A DNA stretch of 64,000 nucleotides from Ailanthus altissimus (Eukaryota; Streptophyta; Magnoliopsida; Sapindales; Simaroubaceae). A model generated the notes under the pieces. That model was not told the origin of the DNA and did not search any database. It worked only from the letters and a program-made list of their open reading frames with translations. The stretch covers positions 1,488,001 to 1,552,000 of the forward strand of contig OX327704.1 of the NCBI GenBank assembly GCA_946807835.1, written 5' to 3'. The translations under genes were made by a program, and so were the position numbers. Below, in pieces: positions 33,905 through 45,517 of the stretch (positions are counted from its first letter, which is position 1; every line of letters begins with the position of its first letter).

Positions 33905-36900
33905 ATTCACATTTTGTGTTTGAAGTATAATAAAGTGCAATTATCTGAATTTTTAAAAAACAAATTATATATAGATGATTATATTATTTTGGGTTTAAAT
34001 CAAACTTTTGATGACTCAAAATAATACTTTTGAATTTAATTACCATGAAAAAAGGCCTTCAATTATAGTTTCGGCCCCTTCAAAAAAAAAAAATTATAGT
34101 TTCGGAGACTTGATAATTTATAAAGAGGTTGATCATTATCTTTTAGTATTATGGTGGTGAATTTTAAAAGTGGGTAATTTTTTTTATTAGAACCGAGTGA
34201 ATCAAAAAAGGTTGGCTTGATTCGGATTGGTTTAGTTTTTATTTCATTTTAATTCTTATTTTTGAAAATTATTCGATTTGATTGGGTTCAAAATTCAAAA
34301 ACTAAAATTAAAATAGACAAAAAGAAATTGAGATAAATTTAAAATTGAATTGGATTGATTCAACTTTGTCAAGAGAATCGATTTCGATTACTTTTAATAG
34401 GTATAAAAGCAAGCGATTTAATTTCAAATTTATTTTTTTAGACCATACTAACCCAAAATTAACATTCTTAATGGACCTCAGTGTCATTTTAAGAACAAAA
34501 ATCGAGTCTCCTTCCGACTCATCTTAATAGGAGAGCAGTATTTATTATTTAATAGTTTAGGAAGAGATCAAATTTTTTATACCCAAATCTTTCAAGGTGC
34601 CAAAGTGCAATCAATTTTTCTTGTCGCAATAGTTATTTGATTGTTAATATAAATTAATTTGGAATTAAAATATAATATTCAAAGAAAATAAAATCTAACA
34701 ATTAAAGTTGAAAAACTCTGTCCTTGTATAAATATTTTTAAAATATATTTATGCATATGATTTTGACATAATTGATTGACATTTATGAATACAAAAGGCA
34801 GATTTTTTAAATAGATTGAATTAGAAGGGTTAATTAACTTAATAGAAAAAAATCTAGTTGTTAATCACTAACACAAGTTATGTTCTAAAGATAAACTCTA
34901 AATTAATTATATATTTTACTGTAAGAAAGTTGATTAAAAATCATTGGCATTTGATTTAGAGAGCAAGTTAAGTGCGTTGGGTACTCGAAGATAAAAGACA
35001 AATGAACCAAAAATGCAAGAGACGGTGTGCAAGCGTGGGCCCTGCAATGCTCAAAACAGAGCCAAAATGCCATCGCCCCCAGGCCGGAATGCCTATAACT
35101 GCAGCGCCAGGGGCCCAGCATGATGAGTTGTTTCCCATTTTGTCTAAGCTTTGTTCTATCTTTCACTTGTTCTAGAGCTCCCTAATACGACTCTCTATCA
35201 GCTTGTAAACACATCTTAGTAATAAAAACATAAATCTTTGTGATCTTTGTGAGATCTTAGTGATTAAAACATACTTTGTGATTCTTAGTAAGAGAAAACT
35301 CATTGATTGCAAAAAAAAGTAGTTACTTTGTAAGTCTTTCTTATAAAAGATATATTTTGTAAATGTCTTGAGATTCAATAATAAGTGTGTATGATCTTGA
35401 TCTATCGTGGATGTAGACAAGTTGTCGAATCATGTAAATTTTGTGTATTCTTCTTCTACCTTTCTCTCTCTAGATTCCTAATTACTTGTTTCCGCATTAT
35501 ATTACTTGGATTATATTACATATTTTTTGTGCTTCTGCTTCGACATTTACAATAATTATAATACAAATTATGAGGTAATAGCAAATAAACAAAGGAAATG
35601 TCAAGTCCAAAGTCATGATGTACTGCCAAATTTAGAATATTATATAATTTAATATTTACAAAATTCGTTGGAATGTATAATTAACGCTCACTCAATTGAG
35701 ATAATTTAAAATTATCTCAATTTTTGTCCAAAATTTTGAACCAGAGTAAGAAACCTCATCTACTAAAATACTAAACTCTGTATCCTATAAATCTTACTCA
35801 AACTCAGGTGATCACAAGTGCATTGCACCTTTTTGACCGCTTTAGCTAAGCTAGGAAGATTATTAGTTTAATTCTTGAAGTTAAGTTAAAATATTTAGTT
35901 AGTTTGTATAACACTTTATTTAGATTTTGTTGATAAAAAAGTAATTATTGAAGTGCATTTTTTTAAGGTAGTAAAATAAATTAATATATCTAATCATGAT
36001 AAATTATTACATATTTAAATAAATTTATCTTAGTATCTTAAAAAAAATAGCACTATGGATTTTTTTTTTAATAAAAACATACTAATTCTCACATTTCAAC
36101 AAATATAGGGATTAATTGAATAATTTAAATAAATTTAAGGGACTAAATTAATAATCCCTTTCTAATTTATAAGATGAAGCAGGCATTATTTTTTACTAAA
36201 TTAATAATATTTTTTAGCAATTAAATAATAGACCAAAAAGACATAATGTTAATTATCTATTTTTTTCCTTCCAATAAAATATAGGATAAGAAAGATCAAT
36301 ATTGATATAATAATATATAAATTAAATGCTTGCTCTCCATGGAATTTTAGATAGCCGTAAATGAGCTTTGCACCTACGACCACTTGAATTCAAGTAAATT
36401 AAGTGTTAAAAGTTGGTTTCTAATGGATGAAAATTTTAAGAATATCCAAACTTTTAATATATATATGTGTGTGTGTGTAAAACTCGATGTTCAATAGATA
36501 GAAATTTGTATACTATCCAAACTTTTAATATATTTATATGTGGGTGTATGTGTGCTTAATTTTAAATGCTTGTATATAATAATTTGTCCAACATCTCAAA
36601 CTACCTTTCTCATCATAAGTTTAGACAAATAATCTAGTGTGCTATGTAAGTTACTATTTGAGGAGCAACAATGTTATGTGATATTATCTGATTAATCTAC
36701 AACATTAGCACTATTCACATTTTGTTGCTCATTAGAACAAAATTATACATATATATATATATATATATAGATCTTGAACTATCTGACTAACTAAGAAATT
36801 AATTATTTTAAACAATTTTATAGTTTTTTTAATGCATTTAAAAATTAAAATCACACATTAATAATGAAAAATTTATGATTAAAAAAAAAAATTTAGTCAA

Positions 36901-37760
36901 TAAACTTTCTAAGAATCTATCCACTCTGTATCAATACTTAATTGCTCTAATGTTAATTCCAGTTGAATTTTATGCCAGACTTTAACTCTTCTAAGACTCG
37001 TGATTTTAGTCTCTAAAGATTTTGAATATAACACTCTTTAGGTAGTCATCATATTATGATCTCCAGTGTCACTTAACACCATCATAATACCTTCATGGCT
37101 ATATCCTTCTTTACATATATTCTTTTTTGACTCTATTCACTACGGTGAGCTAATCTCTAATACTATCCTTGATATGTAATCCCTGAATAAATTCATGTTG
37201 AGACCTCAGAGTATTCCATCAAACACATAGCCTCAACCATATTTTTCACCCTTAAACCCTTTAAACATCTTCCATATTCCTTCTTCAACAATACATAAGC
37301 TCCTAAAGGATCTACTTAGTACTTTTTACGCTTATACCGAGTGCTCAAGCACTCCATGACACTCTTCCACACTTATATCTAGCATCAGAGCTATCTCAAT
37401 CATCTATTCTCTCTGTGTTGTTGATATATTGTCGATTCTAATAAATTATAAGGGTTTATATAAGCTCTAACCTACTTTTAAAAATTCTATTTCTCATTAT
37501 AATAGACGTTTATGCAAAAGAGAAATTTAAAACCTACTTAAACACACCTAAAAACACTAAAACTAGTGTTTATTCGAGCTAGCTTGGCAAAACCAACTTA
37601 AGTACAAATTGATTCATAGTAATGAGGTCAAGCCATGCAATCTACAATCATAATACTTCTCTAGAGCTAGCTCGGCCAAACTAAGACCACTCTATTGGCA
37701 GCCCTTAGACTATACAAAAAATTTAATGAGAGAATTGATTCCTATAACATAATACATCCC
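33905..37760. repeat. Family X repeat, copy 2 (longest), with attached LTR remnant
   Basis: This copy links all modules of the family. 33905-34610 matches 13130-13814. 34611-34914 plus 35551-36150 matches 15387-16130 and 1986-2600. 36060-37200 matches 2520-3617. 37190-37250 gives the empty sites of both solo LTRs in copy A. 37245-37760 matches the copia-type LTR remnant at 7293-7797. A solo LTR interrupts it at 34920-35545. No open frame stands out. The reverse strand around 37000-37170 reads like degenerate protein-coding DNA, but I cannot place it. Confidence 0.75.
34920..35545 (+). mobile_element. Solo LTR, copia LTR family 1 (second U5 subtype), perfect TTTAC duplication
   Basis: It begins tgtaagaaagttg and ends cttcgaca, flanked by tttac at 34915-34919 and 35546-35550. 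Copies A and 1 give the empty site. Its U5 (cttgagattcaataataag, then gtggatgtagacaag) follows the 3' LTR at 12790-13077, not the 5' LTR at 9774. U3 is shortened to about 200 bp but keeps a GC-rich patch at 35025-35115. Confidence 0.9.
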
Positions 37761-38100
37761 AATATAAAAGTACTATTTCAATTAAATGATGCATTTGAGC
37801 TTAGATGTCTTCAACAGCATTACGAGGATCAAATAATATCTCCACACACTTGATGTCGCATGTCGTCGCCAAAAAAATGAAAGTAACAATTTTTTCTACA
37901 TCTTGATATGATAATGAATCAAAAAGGAAAGAATTACTCACTAAGAATACCTGACTAAATGCATATAGGTTTTATATTTTTCTATTATGAGTGTTAGCTT
38001 TTATAATATTTATTAACATTTTTAGCGGCTGTCCTTAAATTATAGTGAAGTATAGTCCATGCAATCATACTTCAAGGATAGACATTAAACTTATCCAAAC
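37761..38100 (-). other. Repeat segment with a conserved 57-codon open stretch
   Basis: Bases 37880-38100 match 54030-54255. On the reverse strand both copies read LYAF-x-Q-x-FLVSNSF-x-FDSLSY-x-D, with an open stretch of about 57 codons in this copy ending in a stop near 37810. I do not recognise the family. Because both copies keep the same frame for about 35 residues, it may be an exon of an unidentified transposon or gene fragment. Confidence 0.4.
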
Positions 38101-39253
38101 CTCACCAACTAAATTACCCAACTTCTTATTCTTTAAATCTTACTCAAACGTGGGTGATCATGAGTACATTACACCTTTTTAACCACTTGGGCTACTCCTT
38201 GAAGCTAGGAAAATTGTTATTTAATTCTTGAAGTTTAGTGTAAAAATCAGTTAGTTTGTATAACACTTAGTCTTCTCTGATAAAAAAAATAATGTTTAAA
38301 GTGTATTTTTTGAAGGTAGTAAAAGAAATTGATATATCTAATCATGATAAATTATTACATATTTGAATAAATTTATCTTAGTATTTAAAAAATTGCACTA
38401 CATATTTTTTTAAATAAAACATACTAATTACTGCATTGTAAAAATATAGGGATTAATTGATTAATTTCAATAAATTTAAAAGATAAATTAATAATTCAAG
38501 ATGAAGTTCTGGGCTTGGTAAGAGTAAGGTGATTGGTTGACTCATAAAGAATGCTTTTTTTAAATTTATAAGATAAAGCAAGCATTATTGTTTACTAAAT
38601 TAATAATATTTCTTCACTAATCAAACAAAACAATGTTAATTATCTAATTTTTTCCTTCTACTAAAATATAGGATAAGATAGATCAATATTTATATAATAA
38701 TATATAAATTAAATGCTTTTTCTCTAGGGTAGTTTAAATAGCTGTTAATGAGTTTTACACTTACGACCACTTGACTTTGAGTAAAAATAAGAGTTTAAAG
38801 TTGGTATTTAATAGATGAAAATTATCATAATATCCAAACTTTTTAAAATATATATATATATATATATATATGAGTGTATATAAAAGTTAATGCTTAATGG
38901 ATGAAAATTTTCATACTATCCAAACTTTATTATATATGTGTGTGTATGTATAATTTTAAATGTTGTATATAATAATTTTTTTGACATCTTAAACTACCCT
39001 TCTCGTCATAAGTTTAGACAAATGATCTAGTATACTACGTAACTCATCATATGACGAGCAATATTACCATGTGACGTTATATGATTAATCTACAACTTCA
39101 ATCCTATTCACATTTTATTGCTCACAAGAATGAAATTATATATATATACAGATCTTAAACTATCTTATTAACTTAAAAATTAATTATCTTTTGTCTTCAT
39201 ACTTTTGAATCCTTATGGTTGTACAACCTATGCTCGGCCATTGACCTCAACAT
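38101..39253. repeat. Family X repeat, copy C (truncated)
   Basis: It follows 35770-36850 and 2290-3260, including ctaatcatgataaattattac, the paired aaagttaatgctt/ggtatttaat repeats and the sentence of words around 39000 (gtttagacaaatgatctag). The first module and the right-hand module are missing. A short AT microsatellite lies at 38850-38872. The right edge gives way to the leader of the copia-type element at 39255. Confidence 0.7.
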
Positions 39254-39254
39254 G

Positions 39255-39266
39255 GCTCTGATATCA
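39255..39266 (-). other. Primer binding site, initiator-Met tRNA type
   Basis: Plus-strand gctctgatatca, one substitution from the canonical complement, is followed three bases later by the LTR start. It shows that the following LTR is the 5' LTR of a minus-strand element. Confidence 0.75.
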
Positions 39267-39269
39267 GTT

Positions 39270-39740
39270 TGGCATGAAAATAAGCCTTTAGCACTAATCC
39301 CACTATAGAATTAGTCTTACTACTGATTCTACTCGTTGGAAGGTTTTATTCGGCCTAATACTTATTAACTTGATATTTAGCACTATAAAACCCTATATGC
39401 TTTATGAAAAACGTCATTTACAAGTAAAATAAGAATAAATAAGATTGACCACACAACAGTTATGATAATCAATCATGTAAAGTACAAGAATATATGTGGT
39501 TCAGTAATAAACGACTATGTCCATGATGGATCACCAACTCTTTGCTTCTTTTATTTAGTTCTTTTATACACAAATAGCTCTCATAAGAGAAACCCAAAGA
39601 ATACAATAATAAATGAGCTTTTAAAGGATCTATTTAGTGCTTTCTTACACTTATGCTTAGTGCTCAAGCACTCTATGGCACTCTTTCACGCTTATATCCA
39701 GATCCATAACTGTCTTAATGCTCTATTCTCTCTCTTTCTT

Positions 39741-39784
<44 letters not shown>

Positions 39785-40147
39785 ATGCATTGCCTATTAT
39801 AATGAATTACATGAGTTTATACAGGACTTAAACTTCCCCTAGAAATCCTATTTCTTATTAGAATAGTAGTCCACACAAAAAAGAAGTCTAAAACTGACTT
39901 AAATACTCCTAGAAACGTAAAACCAGTGTTTTCCTGAAATTGGCTGCCACACCATCAAGCTAGCCCATGATTTCAAGGCCTGGAATCGGCCTCCCTTTAC
40001 ACCTTCACACCCTTTCTCGCTTTTACTTTTCCGTTTCTGTTTATTTCTCGTATGTCCAGTACGTACTTGACTTTGTGTTCGACTTATTCTTGATTTTCAA
40101 CTCAAAATCAAACTCAACATTAATTTTGATTCATCAAAATCTCAACA
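39270..40147 (-). repeat. 5' LTR of a truncated copia-type element
   Basis: It runs from tggcatgaaaataagcc to aaatctcaaca. The block around 39495 (tatgtggttcagtaataaacg, then gtccatgatggatca) is the diverged counterpart of the U5 block of copia LTR family 1. The half at 39600-39940 matches 7293-7797 and 37245-37760. A CT-then-AT microsatellite lies at 39719-39780. Only about 70 bp of leader remains to its left; the element body is absent. Confidence 0.7.
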
Positions 40148-41899
40148 ATTAGGTTTGTCCAAAAATTGTTTTAAATAAAATTCTATTGTATATGCATTTA
40201 TATACAAAACATTATTATCTATAAAAATTGTTTATTGAATGTTTATATAAATGTGAGTATTAATTGATTAATTGGTAACATCTTTTGAAATGATACCAAA
40301 TTTAAACTCTTCTTAAATGTGATTGGTAGAGTTTTACTTATATTTGAGATAATTAAAAAAATTAATATAAAAGATGAACATTAAAAAAAATATAGAACTC
40401 ATATTTCAGTAAACGTTCTATATTTTAGACACCTAATTTGATACTTCAATATATGTTATAATGGAGTTATTGAGATGGAAAACGTCATAAAAATGCAATA
40501 AAAAAGTAATGCTATACTTTTCACTACTTAATAATTATTTGATACATTATTTGATATAACAATTTTAAAAATAGCATTTAGATATAATAATGTAACCATA
40601 AATGCATTATGTGTATGTGGCAGCACATGATAAAAGGAACGCCATTTAAGACTTTCTCATCTAATACCTATAATTGAATAGCATAAGTTAAATTTTGTAA
40701 TCTAATCTCACCTATGTTTATAGAATGCCTTGTTGAAACAGTATCTCTTGTAAATTTTTAATTATAAAATATAAAAAGAGAAATAAAAAAAAATAGAATG
40801 TTTAATTAGCCACTTTCAAGTGGTAGTGCTTGGAAATAATTTAGTCTATTAAGAATTAGGTGTCATAGTTTGCACTTTATTTATTATATTTTATATATAA
40901 AGAAATATTTTAGTAGACTACGTAGCTAACTATATAGTAAGTAATATTACTACATTGTACTATTTAATTAATTTTTAATTTTTACACAATTTACGATGTA
41001 CTACAAAATTTTACCACGCATTCAATAACTCTCTATATAATATGCTACGCAACTTACTAGATTATATATATATGGCTGGAGATAATATACAGTGGTTGCT
41101 TTAGTATTGCATAAAACATCGCCATTAAAGAAAATCAAGAGATGCAAAGAGCGGCACATTAGTAAAAGTAATAGGGATGCAACGGGCATAACTAATTAAC
41201 AATGACTGGCTCAATTTTCCATCCCAATCAACAACAATAATTAATTTTTAGGTTATAACTTAATGTCAAAACAATGGAGTAATGTGGTTACAGTAGTCAA
41301 CCAGAGTAGGTTATACAAAAATATAATTCTCTTGATAATATAACCAAAAAGTATATTAAAAAAAGGTAAACCAGTACCTGAATATAATGGTGTGGATAGA
41401 GTAAACAAGAAATTTAGTGTAAAAGGGAACAAATAAGTTGGTGTCTATAGATTCAAAGGAAGCGTGGCATGTGACAAGTGTAATGAGCAAGCTTTTGAAA
41501 GTAAGCATTAGGTAGATTCCTTTAACAACAACTAGTTAGAGATTGGTTGAACTCTATAAACTAGACTCTTAACATTAAATATTTTGCCTAAATCTTCTAG
41601 AATAAAATAAGTAGCTTTAGTTCTTGAATGAATTGATTAATTTAGAAACTATAAGGTAAAATGTCCTTGACTGCAAGAAATGGTAGTGCCCAATAATGAT
41701 GTTACAGACTATATTGATTATATTTTAGACATGTCAATGCTTCAAGGCATTGTCGACTTGTATGCTAACTAGTCAACATAATAGACCATCAACTTTTATG
41801 TTGATGGTATGGCAAGTCCAACAACAATATTATCACTATTCTCTGATGATATTAACCAGATATATGAAGCATTGGGTGATTATATGGCATTTATAAATT
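40148..41899. other. AT-rich spacer, nothing recognised
   Basis: I see no repeat shared with the rest of the window, no coding frame longer than chance and no RNA gene. The reverse and forward frames near 41780-41900 (plus strand, SPTTILSLFSDDINQIYEALGDYM-like in two pieces) suggest old coding DNA starts there. Confidence 0.5.
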
Positions 41900-43080
41900 T
41901 ATAACATCTACAGTTTCTGAAGTATGGATGGCACTCCCAGCTTAAAGTAACAAAAGTCAGACCCCGCAGAGGTTTGTTTCCCAAAGTCTATCTGAGCCAT
42001 ATTCAAACAAATAACCCAAAAGTTTCACAAGCCCCTTCAAACAAGTTACTAATGTGACTCTAGGGATTGGCCATAGTGTTCTAGAGCCTGCTCAAGACCC
42101 TCAATTTATTAATAATGCTGCTCTCGATGGTCAACTAAAAAATAATGCACAACGAGAGGCTCAACGTGAAGTAGATGATCCACCCTCCTCTTATTTTGAT
42201 GTTGCAATTGATGTCTTCATTCCTTGTGGTAGGATCATTAATGTGCTTGGCTACAGATATTTTATCTTTTCCCTTAATTTTTTGTTCTCCTTTATTATCA
42301 ATTAGTCTATCAATCTTACTAACGCCTCCAATTTGACCTCTGTGAGCTCTACTTCACCACGAATAAGAGCCATGCAAGGTAAGGCTGTTGTTGTGAGAGG
42401 CGGGGTTCGCTCAATTGGATATTCACCACCAAGTTCTACGACCTCCTGATGACCCGAGGGGTGAAAAAGAATTTGCTCTAATGACATTGTCAAATCCAGT
42501 TGAGAAGTAGTTAACAACTTTGTTGTTCTTCTATTATATGGAGAAAGGTCAGTGGCAATGATTAAAAGTGACCAATAAGTAATTTATAATACTATGATGG
42601 AGATAACTTCTATTGATATAATTAATGTATACATGTATTATAATTTTTTAGTTCGATGTAATTGCTTTCATTAATTGATTATGCATTTAGTTTCAAGAGT
42701 TAGTGCAGTATAGTCAGTTTACTTTGAAAGAGAAATTAATAAATTGCAATAGCAAGAGAATATCTTAATTGCATAGTCAATTAATTTGACTGAGGAATAG
42801 TAATTCTACGATGGCTAAATTGTCATGCTGGAGAAGGAGTTCTATAGAGTTAAGAAAGAGAACAAGAAGATAAAGATAGGTGCTACTGTTACATCCTCTA
42901 CCCTCGGCTAATAAAGAAAGTGGAACAACTGAGCACATATAATAAGGTACTAAAGTGAAGAGATTAAAGTGCCAACTATCGATTGGTAATAAAAATCGGA
43001 TAGATGAGGTAACTGTTGTTGATGACTTATTTGAAAGAGAACAAGATTGGCTCATAAAAGCTTAGGACGTGAAACTATTG
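41900..43080 (+). pseudogene. Degenerate coding-like region of unknown origin
   Basis: Several plus-strand stretches read like protein with normal composition, separated by stops. Examples are WHSQLKVTKVRPRRG near 41925, an open frame at 42054-42305 (GIGHSVLEPAQDPQ, then DDPPSSYFDVAIDVF), a Ser/Thr-rich stretch near 42304-42450 and KNRIDEVTVVDDLFEREQ near 42990. I recognise no family. It could be the remains of a transposon-encoded gene related to the Ulp1-like piece that follows on the other strand, or an unrelated host gene. Frame damage makes it a pseudogene either way. Confidence 0.35.
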
Positions 43081-43899
43081 GACCTCTTTAACAACTCCTC
43101 TGATGTCTAATAGTTGTTGATGTTTTTATCTATACTACATTTACATTATTTTATGCAAAATTTGTAATAGAGTTTCGTAGTAGATAAACATAAAAATTTC
43201 ATTTTATGTAATTATATTTTGCTATTGCTGAGCTATGCTCAACACTACTCTATGAAATACAATGCCATATATAATCAAGCAATGTTAGATATATGTAATT
43301 ATCATCACTGCCATCGAAATCCAATTAGGTTTCATGCAACAAAGTGTACAACATACCTAATATACCACTTAACATTTTCACATTTTAAGTAGCACTAACT
43401 TGTTGTCCATCTATTAATATCCTCAAGGATGGTATGAGTTACATTTCTAACTAGTAATCAAGTTAAGTTGGAATTGAGTAATACTCATCTATGCCATCAG
43501 TATGCAATCAATTTTTAACCAAAAAAAAAAGAGGCATAACAATCTCGTATTGCCCCTCCATATTTTCATATTTAAAATACCATTTCATAGTCCAACTATA
43601 AAGTGTAGCCCAAAGTACATTTTTGGAAATTCAATTTCTAACATCATACCCTGCCTTTTAACTGTCATAACCATGACTGAAAATGAGGAATACATTTTAA
43701 AACCATCTAACAATATTGCTAATTTTATATTAATAGATACAAATTATTTCTGCTTCTTATAGCAATAAGGTCCAAACTTCTTATTACAACGTCTCTCTTG
43801 TTTTCCCCTTTCATTGGCCACATCTTTGTCATCTAGTTATGGCATTGGCGTGCACTTTGCACCAAAAAGGATTTAGCATATTCATGTTTGACAATGCCA

Positions 43900-44480
43900 A
43901 GTGCAAAGCCATCCTACATCTGACGTCTTCAAGTCATACTGCCAAACTCACAAATAAAACAAGTTATTCACTGTTAAACAAGGCATACTTAAACTATTCG
44001 AATTGTCTTCTATTTCTACATATATATAACTATATACCTTGTATGCTTTGTTGAAATTTTTTCTATCATTCTTCATTACCTTTATTATATACATTCCACA
44101 GTTAAAGTTATTTTTCTTCCTTGCCATTTTATTGTCCACCAAACTTAAATCTTTGCCTGAATAAACTATGGTTTGCATCATAAGAACAAAGTCTAACAAT
44201 GCCAATTGCAAATATACATGACACTATTTCAGAAACACAACTAGTACAATTTTTCTCTCTACAATAACTTAATTCATATTATATGCTTCTTCAGATTTTA
44301 TAACTTGCTAGTATTGGAGAAGACTCATAAATAGAACTTAATGTCTTCTTGTTTAGTAAGGGTTTCACTGATTTCAACGTGTTTCTCTGCCATAGTGACA
44401 ACTAACAAGTACCAGTGATATCCACCGAGGTTGATTGGAATGAAACAATACATTATATATATTATGATACATCACTTCCA
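43900..44480 (-). pseudogene. Ulp1-like (C48 family) cysteine protease remnant
   Basis: The reverse strand near 44400-44450 reads FIPINLGGYHWYLLVV, matching the histidine-containing strand of SUMO proteases of the Ulp1 family. About 100 codons on, at 44077-44110, it reads NNFNCGMYIIKVMKN, matching the catalytic cysteine motif in which D-C-G is usual. Here the aspartate before cysteine is N, and the strand that should carry the catalytic D reads ISETL. Two frames are needed to join the pieces. In plants such domains occur in SUMO proteases and are often carried by Mutator-like and CACTA transposons. No terminal inverted repeats were found, so the origin is open. Confidence 0.6.
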
Positions 44481-45517
44481 GTATCACTATGTTTACCATT
44501 ACATATAGAAGGTACTTATCAGTGCAGTATTTATTGTCTCACATCACTACAAATTATACATGTAATGTCAACAGAATTTACTCCCTTCCCTTAAACAATT
44601 TAACTTTTATATGTCCGATAATATAACTTGCTTAAAATTGTTAATGCAAATTTCTCATTAACAAAAAGTTACATTAATAATTGGACATGCATTACTTGTA
44701 TTCCCTATGATATCATTGAAATACAACTAACCGAGTAATATGTAGGTAGGAACCAATTTCACTTTAAAGAACCATTTTTACTTCTTTTCTCCATCGTTGT
44801 ATATCCATTATCATAGGCTAATGCTGAGACTTGCTCGCAGAAGTGTAAGTCTAAAAGTCAACAACTATAAATTTGGTGCCCAAAAACTAAACAACACCAA
44901 TCAATGTATTGACTTATTAAACTTTGAATCCACTAAAATTTAAATTCAAAACATACCGTTATCTGCTCTGCATCCTCAGAAATCTTAGATGACTTCATGT
45001 GCTACATTATGAGAGATATCTAATACAAGATCTCTTCTTTGTCTTTATCCATTATACTTATTACATCTTTTTGAATCTTTAAGCTAACACTATCAATCTT
45101 TTGTGAAAAGCTTTGAGCTAACTTTATCAATCCTGTTAAATAGCTCTGTTTAAAGATCATTAATCTTCTTCTTCAAGATATGATACCACCATGATGATGT
45201 GCCGACCTTAAATTATACATAAGTAATTATAATCAATATTCATAAGATAATACTCGTGAACAACATATACTAGTGAGTGAATTCTAGAAAAAAGATTAAG
45301 TTGTTATACCATTGATTTAGTTGCTGGCAGGGCTTGGAATTCGTACTTAGGCTGAAGATCCATATCAATCCGATGATCGGTGAATTGGGTATTCAGAAGC
45401 TCAATTTTCTCAAACTTCAGAGTCTCTCCCTATTTTCCTAATAGAATACATAATTTTTCCACCGCGCTATAGTCTGCATTCTTCTCATATTTAAAGGGCA
45501 CCAACTTTCTTTGTACT
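44481..45517 (-). other. Possible upstream part of the Ulp1-like remnant, degenerate
   Basis: Reverse-strand pieces such as MDKDKEEILYQISLIM (about 45000-45055) and ELLNTQFTDHRIDMDLQPKYEF (about 45340-45400, read in pieces) have protein-like composition but no family I know. No intact frame is present. It ends where the Athila-like LTR begins. Confidence 0.3.

Noticed and set aside
39462..39842. 126-codon open frame ending in repeated Ser-Leu and Tyr-Ile
   Set aside because: It reads through the (CT)n(AT)n microsatellite inside an LTR.
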